Shown here: piece after piece, positions 20,691 to 33,071 of the stretch
Layout: each line of letters begins with the position of its first letter
How positions within the stretch are numbered: the stretch's first letter is position 1
Source of the DNA: Deinandra increscens subsp. villosa
Taxonomy: Eukaryota; Streptophyta; Magnoliopsida; Asterales; Asteraceae
Assembly (NCBI GenBank): GCA_039602395.1
Contig: JBCNJP010000008.1
Location: 22,027,817-22,091,816 of the forward strand
Direction: 5' to 3'
Length of the DNA: 64,000 bases
Position numbers and translations under genes: made by a program
The notes under the pieces: generated by a model
What the model was told of the DNA's origin: nothing
Database searches by the model: none
The model's input: only the letters and a program-made list of their open reading frames with translations

Positions 20691-22497
20691 TCCACCCTCT
20701 TCCACGTTTTCTACAAGTTATTAGAACTTATTTCCTTGCTTTTTCTCTAGTTTCTCATGTTAGATAACTTCCTTTTGCATCTAACACTCCTACATTAAGT
20801 CTTGGTTTAAAATGGTGACTTTTAACATGTAACTTATTCTATGTTGTTAGTAACCTACAACTTTGTTCATATTCTTGTTAGATCTAGTAAATTATATGTT
20901 TATACTAGTGAAAAACTATTATTATAATGCTAATATGTGTACAATGTGCCATGGTTTTGTGAATAAACCACTAGATCCGAAATTTATGACTCCTTGGAAC
21001 CCTAGATCCAAAATTTTGACATGTTAGGAGGTTATGGATAGCATCGTACAACTTATTGACATGTTTACAAAGTGTTTTGGTAAGTTACAAAGCCTTAGAA
21101 CGAGTCACAGGATCAAAACCGGCTAAATCGGACACATACCAGCAAAACTGACAAAACTAGGAAAGTGAACTCTTGAACTTGTAATTTCTGATTTGTTATG
21201 ATCTTTATGATGAAAATAAATGTGTATTTATTTATATGATCATTTGCCTTAGTCATTTTGAAAAACCAAGAAATACGGCCAAAATCGGCAAAAAGCGTAT
21301 TTTGACTTTAACAATTTAAAACTGTTGTTTCTCCTTATAAAAGTCTTCTAAACTCATATGATAAATGTTTGGAATCATAAACTATTTCTAAATTAATATT
21401 TATCATGAATATAATTAATATTTTAATTATTGCGCAATACATATTTATTTTCAATAAATATTTCCTTAAGGTCAACGATATCGTATCATAACACCGGATT
21501 ACCATCACGCCAAGGCTTGACCAACCAAATTGGAGTGACTTAGATGTCAATACAATTTCTATATCCTAAGATGCCTTATAACATTATATAGGACTGCTTA
21601 CTTGTTCCGCTTCACTGTCTGAATCGTATCATTCAGGTGAGTTTTCACGGCCCCTTTTCTTTAACTGTTTTAATACTTGGATGAGAATTCATACAACCAT
21701 AATCATTGCCTGACAAATAGATTACTTGTTACCTTATTTATTACATGAGCTTTTCTAGTCCAAATCCTATTGTATCATACTTGTTCATGCTATGATGAAA
21801 CCCCACTATTAGTTGAATCCAATTAATTTACAAACAGAATCGATCACTCGTGGATAGATCTATCGGGTTAACGCCCTTGCTCTGATTGGTAGGTCCAATC
21901 CTGACTCTGTTTTAATAGTCAATAGTGTACATATTATATTTGGCCATGCGGTACTGTTGGACATAGTATCATGAGTGGGTAATCAGTAAGTTTCGGTATT
22001 CAAGGTTCATGGTAATTAATAAAACAGTACCTAAATGAATTGTCAAACGATGGAATGATTCAATCAAACTTTGTTATCAAAGTTTTACATGCATGCTATC
22101 TAAACCTGTGAACTCACCAACTTTATGTTCACTCGTTTTAGTATATGAATTCTCAGGTGATTGTTTTTTGCTGCATACTGGATTGCCTTAATATGTTAGG
22201 ACCTGCATTTTTTCATTGTGGAGTCATGGTCAAACTTAGCCGCTCTTTTGGAGATTTCACTACATAACACCTAACGGTTTCATGTCCTAAAATCTTTTTG
22301 AATGTAATTGTTTTGTAACAATTAAGACAACAAACTTTCACTACTATTTTAAATGCAAATTAAACGAAACTCCATATTTTGACTTAACTAAACTTTCCAA
22401 ATGGCTCTAGTTGTTGAATCATCCAGATGTCGTTCTGTGTAACCTTGACTATGATCCATCACACTCGCGCCCAACACAAAAACTACATGGTGTAACA
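20691..22497 (+). repeat. Gypsy LTR fragment, 3' 1.8 kb, non-coding
   Basis: From about 21440 to the end it aligns in reverse complement with 59307-60250, the 3' part of the gypsy LTR at the right of the window. Shared stretches include CACGGCCCCTTTTCTTTA, ATGAGTGGGTAATC and the terminal TGACTATGAT to TGTAACA. It ends GGTGTAACA at 22497, exactly where copia RT coding begins, so it inserted into that copia. Its 5' end is missing against the LTR at 20690. The first 700 bp are AT-rich with nothing recognisable. Confidence 0.65.
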
Positions 22498-23998
22498 GCA
22501 CGAATCTAAGCTATTCGAATTTTATTGGCATTTGCGGCACACCGTGGTTTTAAAGTATACCAGATGGATGTCAAGAGTGCATTCTTGTACAGAAAGGTGC
22601 AGGAAGAAGTCCATGTTATTTACTCTCGATAAAGCACTATCTGGTTTACACCAAGCTCCTCGAGCATGGTACGAGACCTTGTCAAGTTATTTACTTCAAA
22701 ATGGATTCAAGCGCGGGTTGGTAGATTGCACCTTGTTCTACAAGAAGACGGGAGGCGATTTGCTGTTGGTATAAATTTAAGTCGATGACATAATTTTTTG
22801 TAGCTCAAATGACCAGGTTTCAAAGGATTTTGAAAAGTTGATGCAAACAGGGTTTGAAATGAGTTCCATGGGCGAAATGGCGGTTTTTCTTGGTCTACAA
22901 GTTCAATAGTCTGAAAAAAGGATCTTCATCCATCAGACAAAGTATGTGAATGATGTTCTCAACAAATTCAAGATTGGCGCTGTTCGTGTTCCGGGAACTC
23001 CGATACATGTTTCTCATGCCTCTCATCGGATGAGAATGGTGAGAAGTTGATGCGACTCTTTACCGACTATGATTGGTTCATTAATGTACTTAACTGCTAG
23101 TAGACCTGATATCATGTTTGTTATGTGTATGTGTGCTAGGTACCAAGCAACTCCGAAACAATCACATCTAGATGCGGTCAAACGGATTTTGGCTTATCTG
23201 AAGGGCAATATGGATCTCCGGATCTGGTATCCTCATGATGATAAGATTGAACTGTCTGCCTATTCTGACTCAGATCAATTACAAATCTACAACAACTGGT
23301 TGTCAATTTTTGGGAGAAATGTTGGTGTGTTGGCAATGTAAGAAGCATACGTCTGTAGCAACATCCACTGCAGAAGCCGAGTACATTGCGGCTGCTAGCT
23401 GCTGTTCTAAGGTTTTGTGGATACAACAACAAATGAGAGACTACGGTTTGCAATTACTTATTACTCCCGTTCACATATACTATTCTGCAGCTATCTATAT
23501 TAGAGCATTCACGGTAGGTTCTCTAAAAAAATATGTGAGTGTAAATCTGCAAAATTTGAGGTTTGGTTGTGAGTGGTTGTTAGTAGAGGAAAGAGAAAAG
23601 TTTAGTAAATCTGCATATTTGACAAAAAAGATAGTGATCTGCTAAAATTTAGGGATTGAAAGAGAGAGAAAAGGTAATCATAAAGGTATAAAAAGTATTA
23701 TTAAATTATAGTTGTGAGTGAAAGAGAGAGAAAATGTAATAAAAGTATAAATTACAAGGATGGGGATGGAGAACCTGCTATGAATGCTCTTACTAAGAAT
23801 CCCGTCCACCACTCTAAGACCAAACATATTGACATCTGATATCAGTTTATACGTGATTGCTACGAGAAACACCTCATTGATTTGCAAAAGATTCATAATC
23901 ATTTTCAAAGAGCGGATCTTTTTACAAAGGCTTTTAATAAAACCCACTTCAAATATCTTTTTCAAATCAACGACATACAAAAATATCAAGTTGAGTAG
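22498..23998 (+). pseudogene. Copia reverse transcriptase and RNase H, decayed
   Basis: RT begins in mid-domain (AAHRGFKVYQMDVKSAFLY). There is a stop in place of Glu at its start, and two stops just before VDDIIF at about 22782. It goes on through FEMSSMGEMAVFLGLQVQ, MIGSLMYLTASRPDIMF and ILAYLKGNMDLRIWYP. RNase H shows TSTAEAEYIAAASC near 23350. A MITE interrupts it at 23503-23789, after which the reading resumes at TKNPVHHSKTKHIDI and ends with TAG at 23996-23998. Missing its N-terminal half and riddled with stops, it is dead. Confidence 0.85.
23503..23789. mobile_element. Tourist-like (PIF/Harbinger) MITE, 287 bp
   Basis: The ends are GAGCATTCACGGTAGGTTCTC and its near-perfect inverted partner (18 of 21 positions), flanked by TTA at 23500-23502 and 23790-23792. 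A 3-bp TTA duplication is the mark of PIF/Harbinger elements. The interior is AT-rich with repeated GTTGTGAGTG and AAAGAGAGAGAAAA words and no ORF. It sits in the RNase H region, and removing it with one TTA copy closes the flanking frame, which confirms the boundaries. Confidence 0.88.
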
Positions 23999-23999
23999 T

Positions 24000-26244
24000 T
24001 ATTGGTTGATAAATTTTTACTTATTGTTGCATTTTAGTTTTTCTTTACTTTTCTTTATTAAAAAATCCAAATATAGTTTTTGTATTGTTTTGGGGGAGAA
24101 AAATCAGAAAATCAGAAAATCAGAAAAAATTGAAAAATGAAAAAGTTAAAAAAAATTGAAAAATAAAAAATGAGATATTGATCCGACCTAGCGAGAAATG
24201 ATATTACATCAGCATATGTTATCAACCATGGATAAAGTAGGAATAAAGGTCGTAGGTGCTTGTGTGGCTAGTTGAATGCGTTAAGGAAAATCTGATATAT
24301 GCTAGTATGATATAAACATAAAGCCTGCTTGATAATCGTGATGTTACATCATGAAGGGTACTATGTGACTTTGGCAATTAAAAATTGAAAACATAAAAAA
24401 CAGAATAAGAGATGGTCTAGTGTATGCATGTTTTAAGTTTGTAAAGATATAAACTTGTTTGATTTTTTTTATTTTCTCAAGTGATCGGTCTTCTCTGCGT
24501 ATCGAAAGATCGACCTGATTGGTATTCACTTGAGGTTCTGCTTTATTTTCTTGGTTGTTTCGTATAATGCATCAGACTTTCTACGCGTGTATGGAAGTAC
24601 CGACCTGATTATTGATGTGTTATACAATTTCTGCGTTATTTTCTATTTTTTGTTTTCCTAAACAATCGGACTCTCTATGCGTGCTCACAAGGCCGACCTG
24701 ATTGTTGTTTATTTAGGGTTCAGCGTTGTTTTTGCATGAAACACCATGAACGATAAATCTCTATTGAAAATCAGATTCTGTGTAAAAATAACAGAAGTAG
24801 AATAAGTCATGGTGCCAGTATTACGGATTGTGTGGACTTTCACATTATCTATGCTTGATTAATCATACTGATAACATATCAGAAAGCTATAAAAATTGAT
24901 TTACCTAAACTGAAATAAACTGAAAAGTTGTATTCTCTTCCGACTTGTCTTGCATGCTGATTAATTTTGAAATTGAAGTGTGTCTGATATGATCTCGTGT
25001 CTGGATCTTTCTCGCAAAAAGTTTAAGTTATTCGCATTTCAATTCTGTTTGATTAATTGCTTGCTAGTTGAAAGTTCTAAAAAAAATTTAGGTGTGTTTT
25101 AGCATAAGATTGTGAAAATTCAAAAACATTTTCAGTGTGTTTGAAACTTTTATAAAAATGAATAAGATTTTGTTTCTACTTTATATTCGATCAACCGATA
25201 ACGAAATTTATCACATATATGCCGGGAAAACCAAACGAACTTGTAATCATCGAGCTCATCATTAATTGATCAAAAGTGTGTGGAGAATTGATAAAGTTTG
25301 AAACTTTAGGGTTCAATTTGAAAGTTTCACAAAAATCAGGGTTAAAATTGAAAAATTTTGAAAAACCAAAGTGGCAATTCAGATGGACCGAAGTCATGGT
25401 TCGGGTGATCCGAAGCCTCGGTTCGGATGAGTTCGGTATGGTTCCAAAGTGAAACGAAGGTTGAGTTCGGGTCACTTCATTTCACCCAGTTGGAGTCACA
25501 AGTAAACCATATAAAAGGCCGAAACGCCAGTTCGTACTCAGTTTCACTTCGCCTACTCTTCATCCAAATCCTAGCCGAACTATACCTCTTCGAGACCAAA
25601 TTCATTTTACAGTGTTATATCGAGTTTGTTGACTAAATACTGGTAGGTATTTACATTGCGAGTTTTATGGTGTTTTTGAATGTCCATTTTTGTCTATTAA
25701 ATCGGTCTGTATTTGTCAACATGTTGTCGATTGTGTGGGTTTTAAGAAAATCCAAAATTTGAACACTTCTAATCTGTTTTAGGTGATAAAATTTGTATTA
25801 TTATGTTCGTATGATCAAACCGAGTCTAGGGTTAAAAGTTTTTTGATCGAAATCTGCCTGAATTGACAGTTGGATCGAAGAAACCCTTCGGTTTCTGCAC
25901 AAAGCCGAAGTGGCTGTTCTTCAGCCAAACTGGGAGTTCGGATGCTAGTTTGTGTCCACTTCGGGTAATAGAAATCCAGTTCGCCTCACTTCGGTCAAAA
26001 GAGTCATGTTCGTGTCCACTTCGGGTGTTGACTAAGTCAACCTCGGATGTGGACCAAAGAACTCCAGTTCGGAACCAGTTCGATCCAGTTCGGTCTAGTT
26101 CATTTAAATGTTTCTGGTTCAGATCCAATTCGTGTAACTTCAATTTTTTAACAAAAAGTTATTTGTTTACGCAAATGGATAATAATTGACGAATGTGGTG
26201 AAAGTTTTTGATTATCGCATTGAAATTAATGAACTTTTCATCTT
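24000..26244 (+). other. Spacer after pol, with ORF3 promoter-like segment
   Basis: There is no coding frame here. It holds: a purine tract, TTTTGGGGGAGAAAAA, near 24087-24102; three related 40-bp direct repeats near 24483, 24571 and 24663, each ending GACCTGATT; a segment (24650-25130) found again at 31700-32220; a cluster of CCGAAG/TTCGG words at 25380-25480; and a TATA box, TATAAAAGG, at 25510-25518 followed by a CT-rich leader. A donor-like GTAGGTAT at 25643 and an acceptor-like TTTTCAG ending at 26256 could bound an intron just before the ORF3 ATG at 26259. More TTCGG words lie at 25880-26110. Confidence 0.55.
25380..25660 (+). promoter_or_regulatory. Candidate internal promoter of ORF3
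   Basis: A cluster of GGTTCGG, GAGTTCGG and CCGAAG words is followed within about 30 bp by TATAAAAGG at 25510-25518. Next comes a CT-rich leader and a GTAGGTAT donor-like site at 25643. The whole block occurs again, inverted, at 31358-31690. The layout copies the LTR promoters nearby (motif cluster, then TATA). Function is inferred from layout only. Confidence 0.45.
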
Positions 26245-29200
26245 ATGTGTTTTCAGAAATGGCGATCGGAATTGAAAGTTGGAGATAAACATAACATGTG
26301 TGCTCATCTTGGTGTCATCCGTTCCAAACTTGTCAAGTTCGGCGGTTTAGGAATATTCGATTTTCTAAGGTGGTCACGGATTCACTACGCAATTACACAT
26401 GATTGTGATCCGTACCGTGACATTCTCACCGAGTTCTAGACAACTGCCCGTACAATAACCGATGATCCTATTAAAATTTCTAGCACACTACAAAACACAA
26501 CGGTAGAATTTACCGAGGCTGATATCAGACGGGTACCGAAGTTTGACGGTGATGATAAGACAGTTCCGTTATAGTTTGATAAAGCTGGAAACGTGGCGTT
26601 ACTGAAAAGACTTTAGTATGTTGAAGATCCAAACAAAGACTGGATATACAAGTCTAAGTTATGTCTCCCATACAAGTTCTTGATTCACGTATTACTTCAC
26701 TACTTGGGGAACAGAATATTAGGACACGATGAGATTGGTCCGTTGATGTTGTCCCTGATGAATGCTCTTATTCTGAATCGTCCTTACAACTGTGCTGGAC
26801 TGATATTCCATTACATGACGGATAATATGACAACAAGACACAAGATTGCATTGTTGTATCCGAGGTTTACTCAGATGATTCTGGAAAATCAATGTCCGAA
26901 TCTAGTCAAGATTGAGACGCAGAAGATGGTCTTGAAGCACATGAGTGAATCGAGTGTTGGTACTTTGACTACTTATCAGAAGAAGAAGCACAATGAATAT
27001 CCAAAAATGAAAAGGCTGATAGGTCACTTGGTGAATGCTAACTATGTAGCACCAGCCAATGGTGCACCTCGCCTGGATTGACGAAAGAAACCAACAACCA
27101 CAATAATCAAAATAGAAATCACTGAGACGACAACAAGCACCAACACCTCCAGTTGTTACTGAACCTGTAGTATCTGCGCCTGTAGTTACAGAACCAGTAG
27201 TTTCAGCACCAAAAGTCCAAGCGACTGTCAATGTGTCTAAAATACATGCTGTAAACACTCTGATTGATGAAGATGAGTTTGATGATGAGCAAGATGAGAT
27301 GACATTGAATTCCGATGATGATTTTGATCCAAATAATTCCACTGCGTTTATTCGTGTTAGATCTCAAGAAGTTCATGTGAAGAAAGGTAGCAAAGAACAT
27401 CTTGCTTACTGTACTAGGTTGAACAAGAGCAACGACTGGTACATTGGTCGAGTCTATGAAGATAAAGTTGCATCGGATACCGATGAAGTTTGATGGTGAT
27501 GATACGACAGTTCCGTTATAGTTTGATAAAGCTGGAAATGTGGCGTTACTGAAAAGACTTTAGTATGTTGAAGATCCAAACAAAGACTGGATATACAAGT
27601 CTAAGTTATGTCTCCCATACAAGTTCTTGATTCACGTATTACTTCACTGCTTGGGGAACAGAATATTAGGACACGATGAGATTGGTCCGTTGATGTTGTC
27701 CCTGATGAATGCTCTTATTCTGAATCGTCCTTACAACTGTGCTGGACTGATATTCCGTTACTTGAGGGATAATATGACAACAAGACACAAGATTGCATTG
27801 TTGTATCCGAGGTTTACTCAGATGATTCTGGAAAATCTATGTCCGAATCTAGTCAAGACTGAGACGCGGAAGATGGTCTTGAAGCACATGAGTGAATCGA
27901 GTGTTGGTACTTTGACTACTTATCAGAAGAAGAAGCCCAATGAATATCCAAAAATGAAAAGGCTGATAGGTCACTTGGTGAATGCTAACTACGTAGCACC
28001 AGCCAATGGTGCACCTCACCTGGATTGACGAAAGAAACCAACAACCACAACAATCAAAATAGAAATCACTGAGACGATAACAAGCACCAACACCTCCAGT
28101 TGTTACTGAACCTGCAGTATCTGCGCCTGTAGTCACAGAACCAGTAGTTTCAGCACCAAAAGTCCAAGCGACTGTCAATGTGTCTAAAATACATGCTGTA
28201 AACACTCTGATTGATGAAGATGAGTTTGATGATGAGCAAGATGAGATGACATTGAATTCCGATGATGATTTTGATCCAAATAATTCCACTGCGTTTATTC
28301 GTGTTGGATCTCAAGAAGTTCATGTGAAGAAAGGTAGCAAAGAACATCTTGCTTACTGTACTAGGTTGAACAAGAGCAACGACTGGTACATTGGTCGAGT
28401 CTATGAAGATAAAGTTGCATCGGATACCGATGAAGTTTGATGGTGATGATACGACAGTTCCGTTATAGTTTGATAAAGCTGGAAACGTGGCGTTACTGAA
28501 AAGACTTTAGTATGTTGAAGATCCAAACAAAGACTGGATATACAAGTCTAAGTTATGTCTCCCATACAAGTTCTTGATTCACGTATTACTTCACTGCTTG
28601 GGGAACAGAATATTAGGACACGATGAGATTGGTCCGTTGATGTTGTCCCTGATGAATGCTCTTATTCTGAATCGTCCTTACAACTGTGTTGGACTGATAT
28701 TCCATTACTTGAGGGATAATATGACAACAAGACACAAGATTGCATTGTTGTATCCGAGGTTTACTCAGATGATTCTGGAAAATCTATGTCCGAATCTAGT
28801 CAAGACTGAGACGCGGAAGATGGTCTTGAAGCACATGAGTGAATCGAGTGTTGGTACTTTGACTACTTATCAGAAGAAGAAGCCCAATGAATATCCAAAA
28901 ATGAAAAGGCTGATAGGTCACTTGGTGAATGCTAACTACGTAGCACCAGCCAATGGTGCACCTCACCTGGATTGACGAAAGAAACCAACAACCACAACAA
29001 TCAAAATAGAAATCAATGAGACGACAACAAGCACCAACACCTCCAGTTGTTACTGAACCTGCAGTATCTGCGCCTGTAGTCACAGAACCAGTAGTTTCAG
29101 CACCAAAAGTCCAAGCGACTGTCAATGTGTCTAAAATAAATGCTGTAAACACTCTGATTGATGAAGATGAGTTTGATGATGAGCAAGATGAGATGACATT

Positions 29201-31357
29201 GAATTCCGATGATGATTTTGATCCAAATAATTCCACTGCGTTTATTCGTGTTGGATCTCAAGAAGTTCATGTGAAGAAAGGTAGCAAAGAACATCTTGCT
29301 TACTGTACTAGGTTGAACAAGAGCAACGACTGGTACATTGGTCGAGTCTATGAAGATAAAGTTGCATCGGATACCGATGAAGTTTGATGGTGATGATACG
29401 ACAGTTCCGTTATAGTTTGATAAAGCTGGAAACGTGGCGTTACTGAAAAGACTTTAGTATGTTGAAGATCCAAACAAAGACTGGATATACAAGTCTAAGT
29501 TATGTCTCCCATACAAGTTCTTGATTCACGTATTACTTCACTGCTTGGGGAACAGAATATTAGGACACGATGAGATTGGTCCGTTGATGTTGTCCCTGAT
29601 GAATGCTCTTATTCTGAATCGTCCTTACAACTGTGCTGGACTGATATTCCATTACTTGAGGGATAATATGACAACAAGACACAAGATTGCATTGTTGTAT
29701 CCGAGGTTTACTCAGATGATTCTGGAAAATCTATGTCCAATCTAGTCAAGACTGAGACGCGGAAGATGGTCTTGAAGCACATGAGTGAATCGAGTGTTGG
29801 TACTTTGACTACTTATCAGAAGAAGAAGCCCAATGAATATCCAAAAATGAAAAGGCTGATAGGTCACTTGGTGAATGCTAACTACGTAGCACCAGCCAAT
29901 GGTGCACCTCACCTGGATTGACGAAAGAAACCAACAACCACAACAATCAAAATAGAAATCACTGAGACGACAACAAGCACCAACACCTCCAGTTGTTACT
30001 GAACCTGCAGTAGCTGCGCCTGTAGTCACAGAACCAGTAGTTTCAGCACCAAAAGTCCAAGCGACTGTCAATGTGTCTAAAATACATGCTGTAAACACTC
30101 TGATTGATGAAGATGAGTTTGATGATGAGCAAGATGAGATGACAGTGAATTTCGATAATGATTTTGAACCAAATAATTCCACTGCGTTTATTCGTGTTGG
30201 ATCTCAAGAAGTTCATGTGAAGAAAGGTAGTAAAGAACATCTTGCTTACTGTACTAGGTTGAACAAGAGCAACGACTGGTACATTGGTCGAGTCTATGAA
30301 GATAAAGCTCCATCGGATACCGATGAAGATTACAACCCAGATGATGATGCCAGAAAGGGCAAGGGTAAACAGCCAGCTACCTCCTCGTTTACATTGACAC
30401 CATAAAAAAGGAGAAAGTCGGATTCTTCTAGTGGTAAAAGTCATAGAAAAGTGTTAAAACACACAAAAGTGTCTTCATCTGGTGGTTCTGATATGTTTGT
30501 ACCAGTGTCAACTTCAGCCCCAGCAGCTACAGTTTTATCAACTGCTGCAGTAACCACTATTTTTATTGAACTGAATCAGTCTGGAATTCTAAGAAGGTAT
30601 TTGGGGACAACAAAGACTACATCTACTAGCACAACACCTTCAGCAAGTGTTGGTGCTCAATTGTTAATCAGCCTATGGGAACATCCTTGACTCCAACATT
30701 CTCTACTACAACTACAACAACTTCAATAACATCCACACCAGCTTCTAATTTTAATATCAATGTATCTCAAGGTTTGATATCATTTTCTCAGATGGAATTG
30801 CTCAACAGTGCACTTCAAGATTGTTAATCACATATCAATGATTTGAAGGCAAAGGATGTGGAGAAAACAAAATTGATTGAGGAGTTAAAGGAAAAAGATG
30901 AAGCTCAGTCAAAACAGATAGTTGACTTGCAAACAGATCATCTACAATTGAAAAGTGGGAATGCGGCCAAGACTCAAGAGATTATGAGGTTAAAGACGAC
31001 CAATTTTAATCAAGAAGCATAGCTTGCAAAGATGAATGTGCAGATTAAATTCTTGCTTGAAAAATTTACTGCTCAAGGGGGGATTGTGTGCAAAGATGAT
31101 GTGCTGAGATATCTGAATGATGATCCTAAAAATGATGACCCTGAAGGTCCTATTGGTGGAGGTACAGGCCCAACATGAATTTCTGGTTCGGGTACTGGTA
31201 CTTCAACATCTCAGGGGCAGTCAGATTCGAGGAATATGAAGCCAATATCATCTATTCCGTCAAATCAAGCGGCTAATAGCATAAATGAGATCGACACGAT
31301 TCTTGAAGACGAGGAGTTTGTCTGTTAACTCACCCAAGCACAAATTCAAGTGATCTT
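26245..31357 (+). pseudogene. ORF3 of a Sirevirus-like element, interrupted by a tandem array
   Basis: The reading starts near 26245-26290 (MCAHLGVIRSKLVKF, DFLRWSRIHYAIT). It continues into a helical domain (CLPYKFLIHVLLHCLG, DEIGPLMLSLMNALILNR, LLYPRFTQMILE) homologous to the minus-strand ORF3 at 41402-44215 (SPPYKYLMHVIIKCFG, IMYPRFIQMILND). An acidic DEDEFDDEQDEM stretch, a VHVKKGSKEHLAY motif, a basic KRRKSDSSSGKSHRK patch (about 30411-30455), a Ser/Thr-rich part and a charged coiled coil (about 30840-31070) follow. Nonsense codons and frame changes are numerous. The protein has no known function; no signal peptide or membrane segment is visible. Confidence 0.7.
26542..30328 (+). repeat. 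Tandem array, four copies of a 947-bp unit
   Basis: Units are 26542-27488, 27489-28435, 28436-29382 and 29383-30328. The last is 946 bp because one G is lost near 29738. Each covers the middle of ORF3, from TTTGA(C/T)GGTGATGAT to ACCGATGAAG. Units differ at only a few positions. All carry the same in-frame stops (TTATAG and CTTTAG near the start, TGA after CACCTGGAT), so the gene was dead before amplification. The unit length is not a multiple of three, so each copy shifts frame. A short ACCGA(TG)AAG similarity at both unit edges suggests unequal exchange or slippage. Confidence 0.93.
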
Positions 31358-32448
31358 TGATTTTAAATACCTACCAGTATTTGGTCACAAAAGTCGGTAA
31401 AACATTGTAAACCGAATTTGGTCTCGAAGAGGTATAGTTTGGCTAGGATTTGGACAAAAAGTAGGCGAAGTGAAACTGAGTCTGAACTGGCGTTTCGGCC
31501 TATTATAGGTAACCCAGTTCGGTTGTCTGAACTATGACTTCGGGTCAAACGAAGTGACCCGAAGTCAACCTTCGTTTCACTTTGGAACCATACCGAACTC
31601 ATCCGAACTCATCCGAACTGAGGCTTTGGATCACCCGAACCATGACTTCGGTTCATCCGAACTGCCACTTTGGTTCTCCAAAAATTATACAATTTCAACT
31701 TGTTTTTGTTTTATTGTTTTGTTAAATCCGAGGCCTTATCTGTGTATCGAAAGATCGACCTTAAGGTAGATGATTTAACGTTCTTATTTCTTTTTGCATG
31801 GAACATAGTTGACTATATCATGGATACAATCATTGTGTGATTAAAAATCACAAATGAAATCACAAAATGTGATAAGCAAAACAAATCTGAGTATGTCTGA
31901 TAGTGCGGGGTACACTGGTCAAAACAAATATAATCAATACCTTAACATATCCAAATGTTATAAATATGATTCTGCCTGAGTTTTAAAGTTGGGTAAATTA
32001 TATCTGCAATCGATATGGCTTAAGTGCTACAATAACTGAAAATGAAGTTTAGTTCAACATGTTATGACCAATATGATCCCAAGTCGTGATCTTTCTCACA
32101 AAAGAAAAAATAGTGTCTGATATTGTATTGCATTTTCTTTTCATATAAGAAAATACCAAAAAGACTTTAGGTGTGTTTTGATATAAAGTTTTGAAAAATC
32201 AAAAAGATTTTATTTCGTATTAATTGAAAATGAGCGGGAACGGTCTGATCTTGCTACCTCATGTCATTTGTATACGAAAATATGAACAATCGGTGTAAAT
32301 ATAAACTCAATCCTTTATAAACTGAAGAGATCAGATCTTACGATGACTCAAAGCAAAAGAATTGAATACACTATGGAAAACACACACTTAAGAGACTCAG
32401 TTCCGAAATTTCTACACAAAATAACTATATATAGACAACATGTTCACT
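31358..32448. mobile_element. Mosaic insertion splitting ORF3
   Basis: ORF3 coding stops at 31357 (TTTGATTTT) and resumes on the right after a repeat of its last 280 bp. The insert has three parts: 31358-31690 is an inverted copy of the promoter-like block 25358-25660; 31700-32220 is a same-orientation relative of 24650-25130; and 32230-32448 looks like part of a minus-strand LTR (GGAACGGTCTGATCTTGCTA, similar to the LTR end at 41040, with CTATATATAG near 32423). No ORF is present. How the mixed orientations arose is unclear. Confidence 0.55.
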
Positions 32449-33063
32449 GTGCAAAGATGATGTGCTGAGATATCTGAATGATGATCTTGCAAAATGATGA
32501 CCCTGAAGGTACTACTGATGGAGGTACATGCCGAACAGGAATTTTTGGTTCTGGTGCTGGTACTTCAACATCTCAGGGGAAGCCATATTCGAGAAATGTG
32601 AAGCCAATATCATCTATTCCGTCAAATCAAGCGGCTAAAAGCATAAATGAGATCGAAACGATTCTTAAAGACGGGGAATTTGTATGTGAACTCACCCAAG
32701 CACAGATTCAAGCGATCTTTTGATTTGAATGACGAGGAGATGAAGAAAGTTGCCAAAGCTGAACCCGAAGTTTATGAATCTTCAGTAAATGAAACTGATG
32801 ATGATAATCTGGATGATGTGGTTGAAGTTGAAGATATAATTGAAGAGGAGTATCTTGATTTGTACTCCAATTTCAACAACAATGCTCAAGATGATGATGA
32901 ATTTGAGGTAATTCCAAAGAAAAAGGGTGATGATGGTGAGGCAAAGTTGAAAAGGAAAGAAGCTGAAATTCCTGAAGACCCAGTTGTCAAAGAGGCCAAA
33001 GAACAGAAACAAAGAAAGGTCTATGAAGAATACATGAAGATTGTAAGGAATTATTTCTCCTGA
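32449..33063 (+). pseudogene. ORF3 C-terminal half, with duplicated start
   Basis: It begins with a second copy of 31090-31357 (CAAAGATGATGTGCTGAG onward) that has its own substitutions. It then extends the protein: SINEIETILKDGEFVCELTQ, a very acidic part (DDDNLDDVVEVEDIIEEEY) and a charged helix ending YEEYMKIVRNYFS before TGA at 33061. A frameshift lies near 32720. The acidic layout parallels the minus-strand ORF3 (EVEDMTAEEY region). The conserved C-terminal domain is missing because the next LTR starts at 33072. Confidence 0.68.
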
Positions 33064-33071
33064 AGAAATAA

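Noticed and set aside
27849..30182. Repeated 146-codon open frames on the minus strand of each tandem unit
   Set aside because: They are antisense to the acidic, Gly/Thr-encoding part of ORF3 and repeat only because the unit repeats. They show no motif and no start context.
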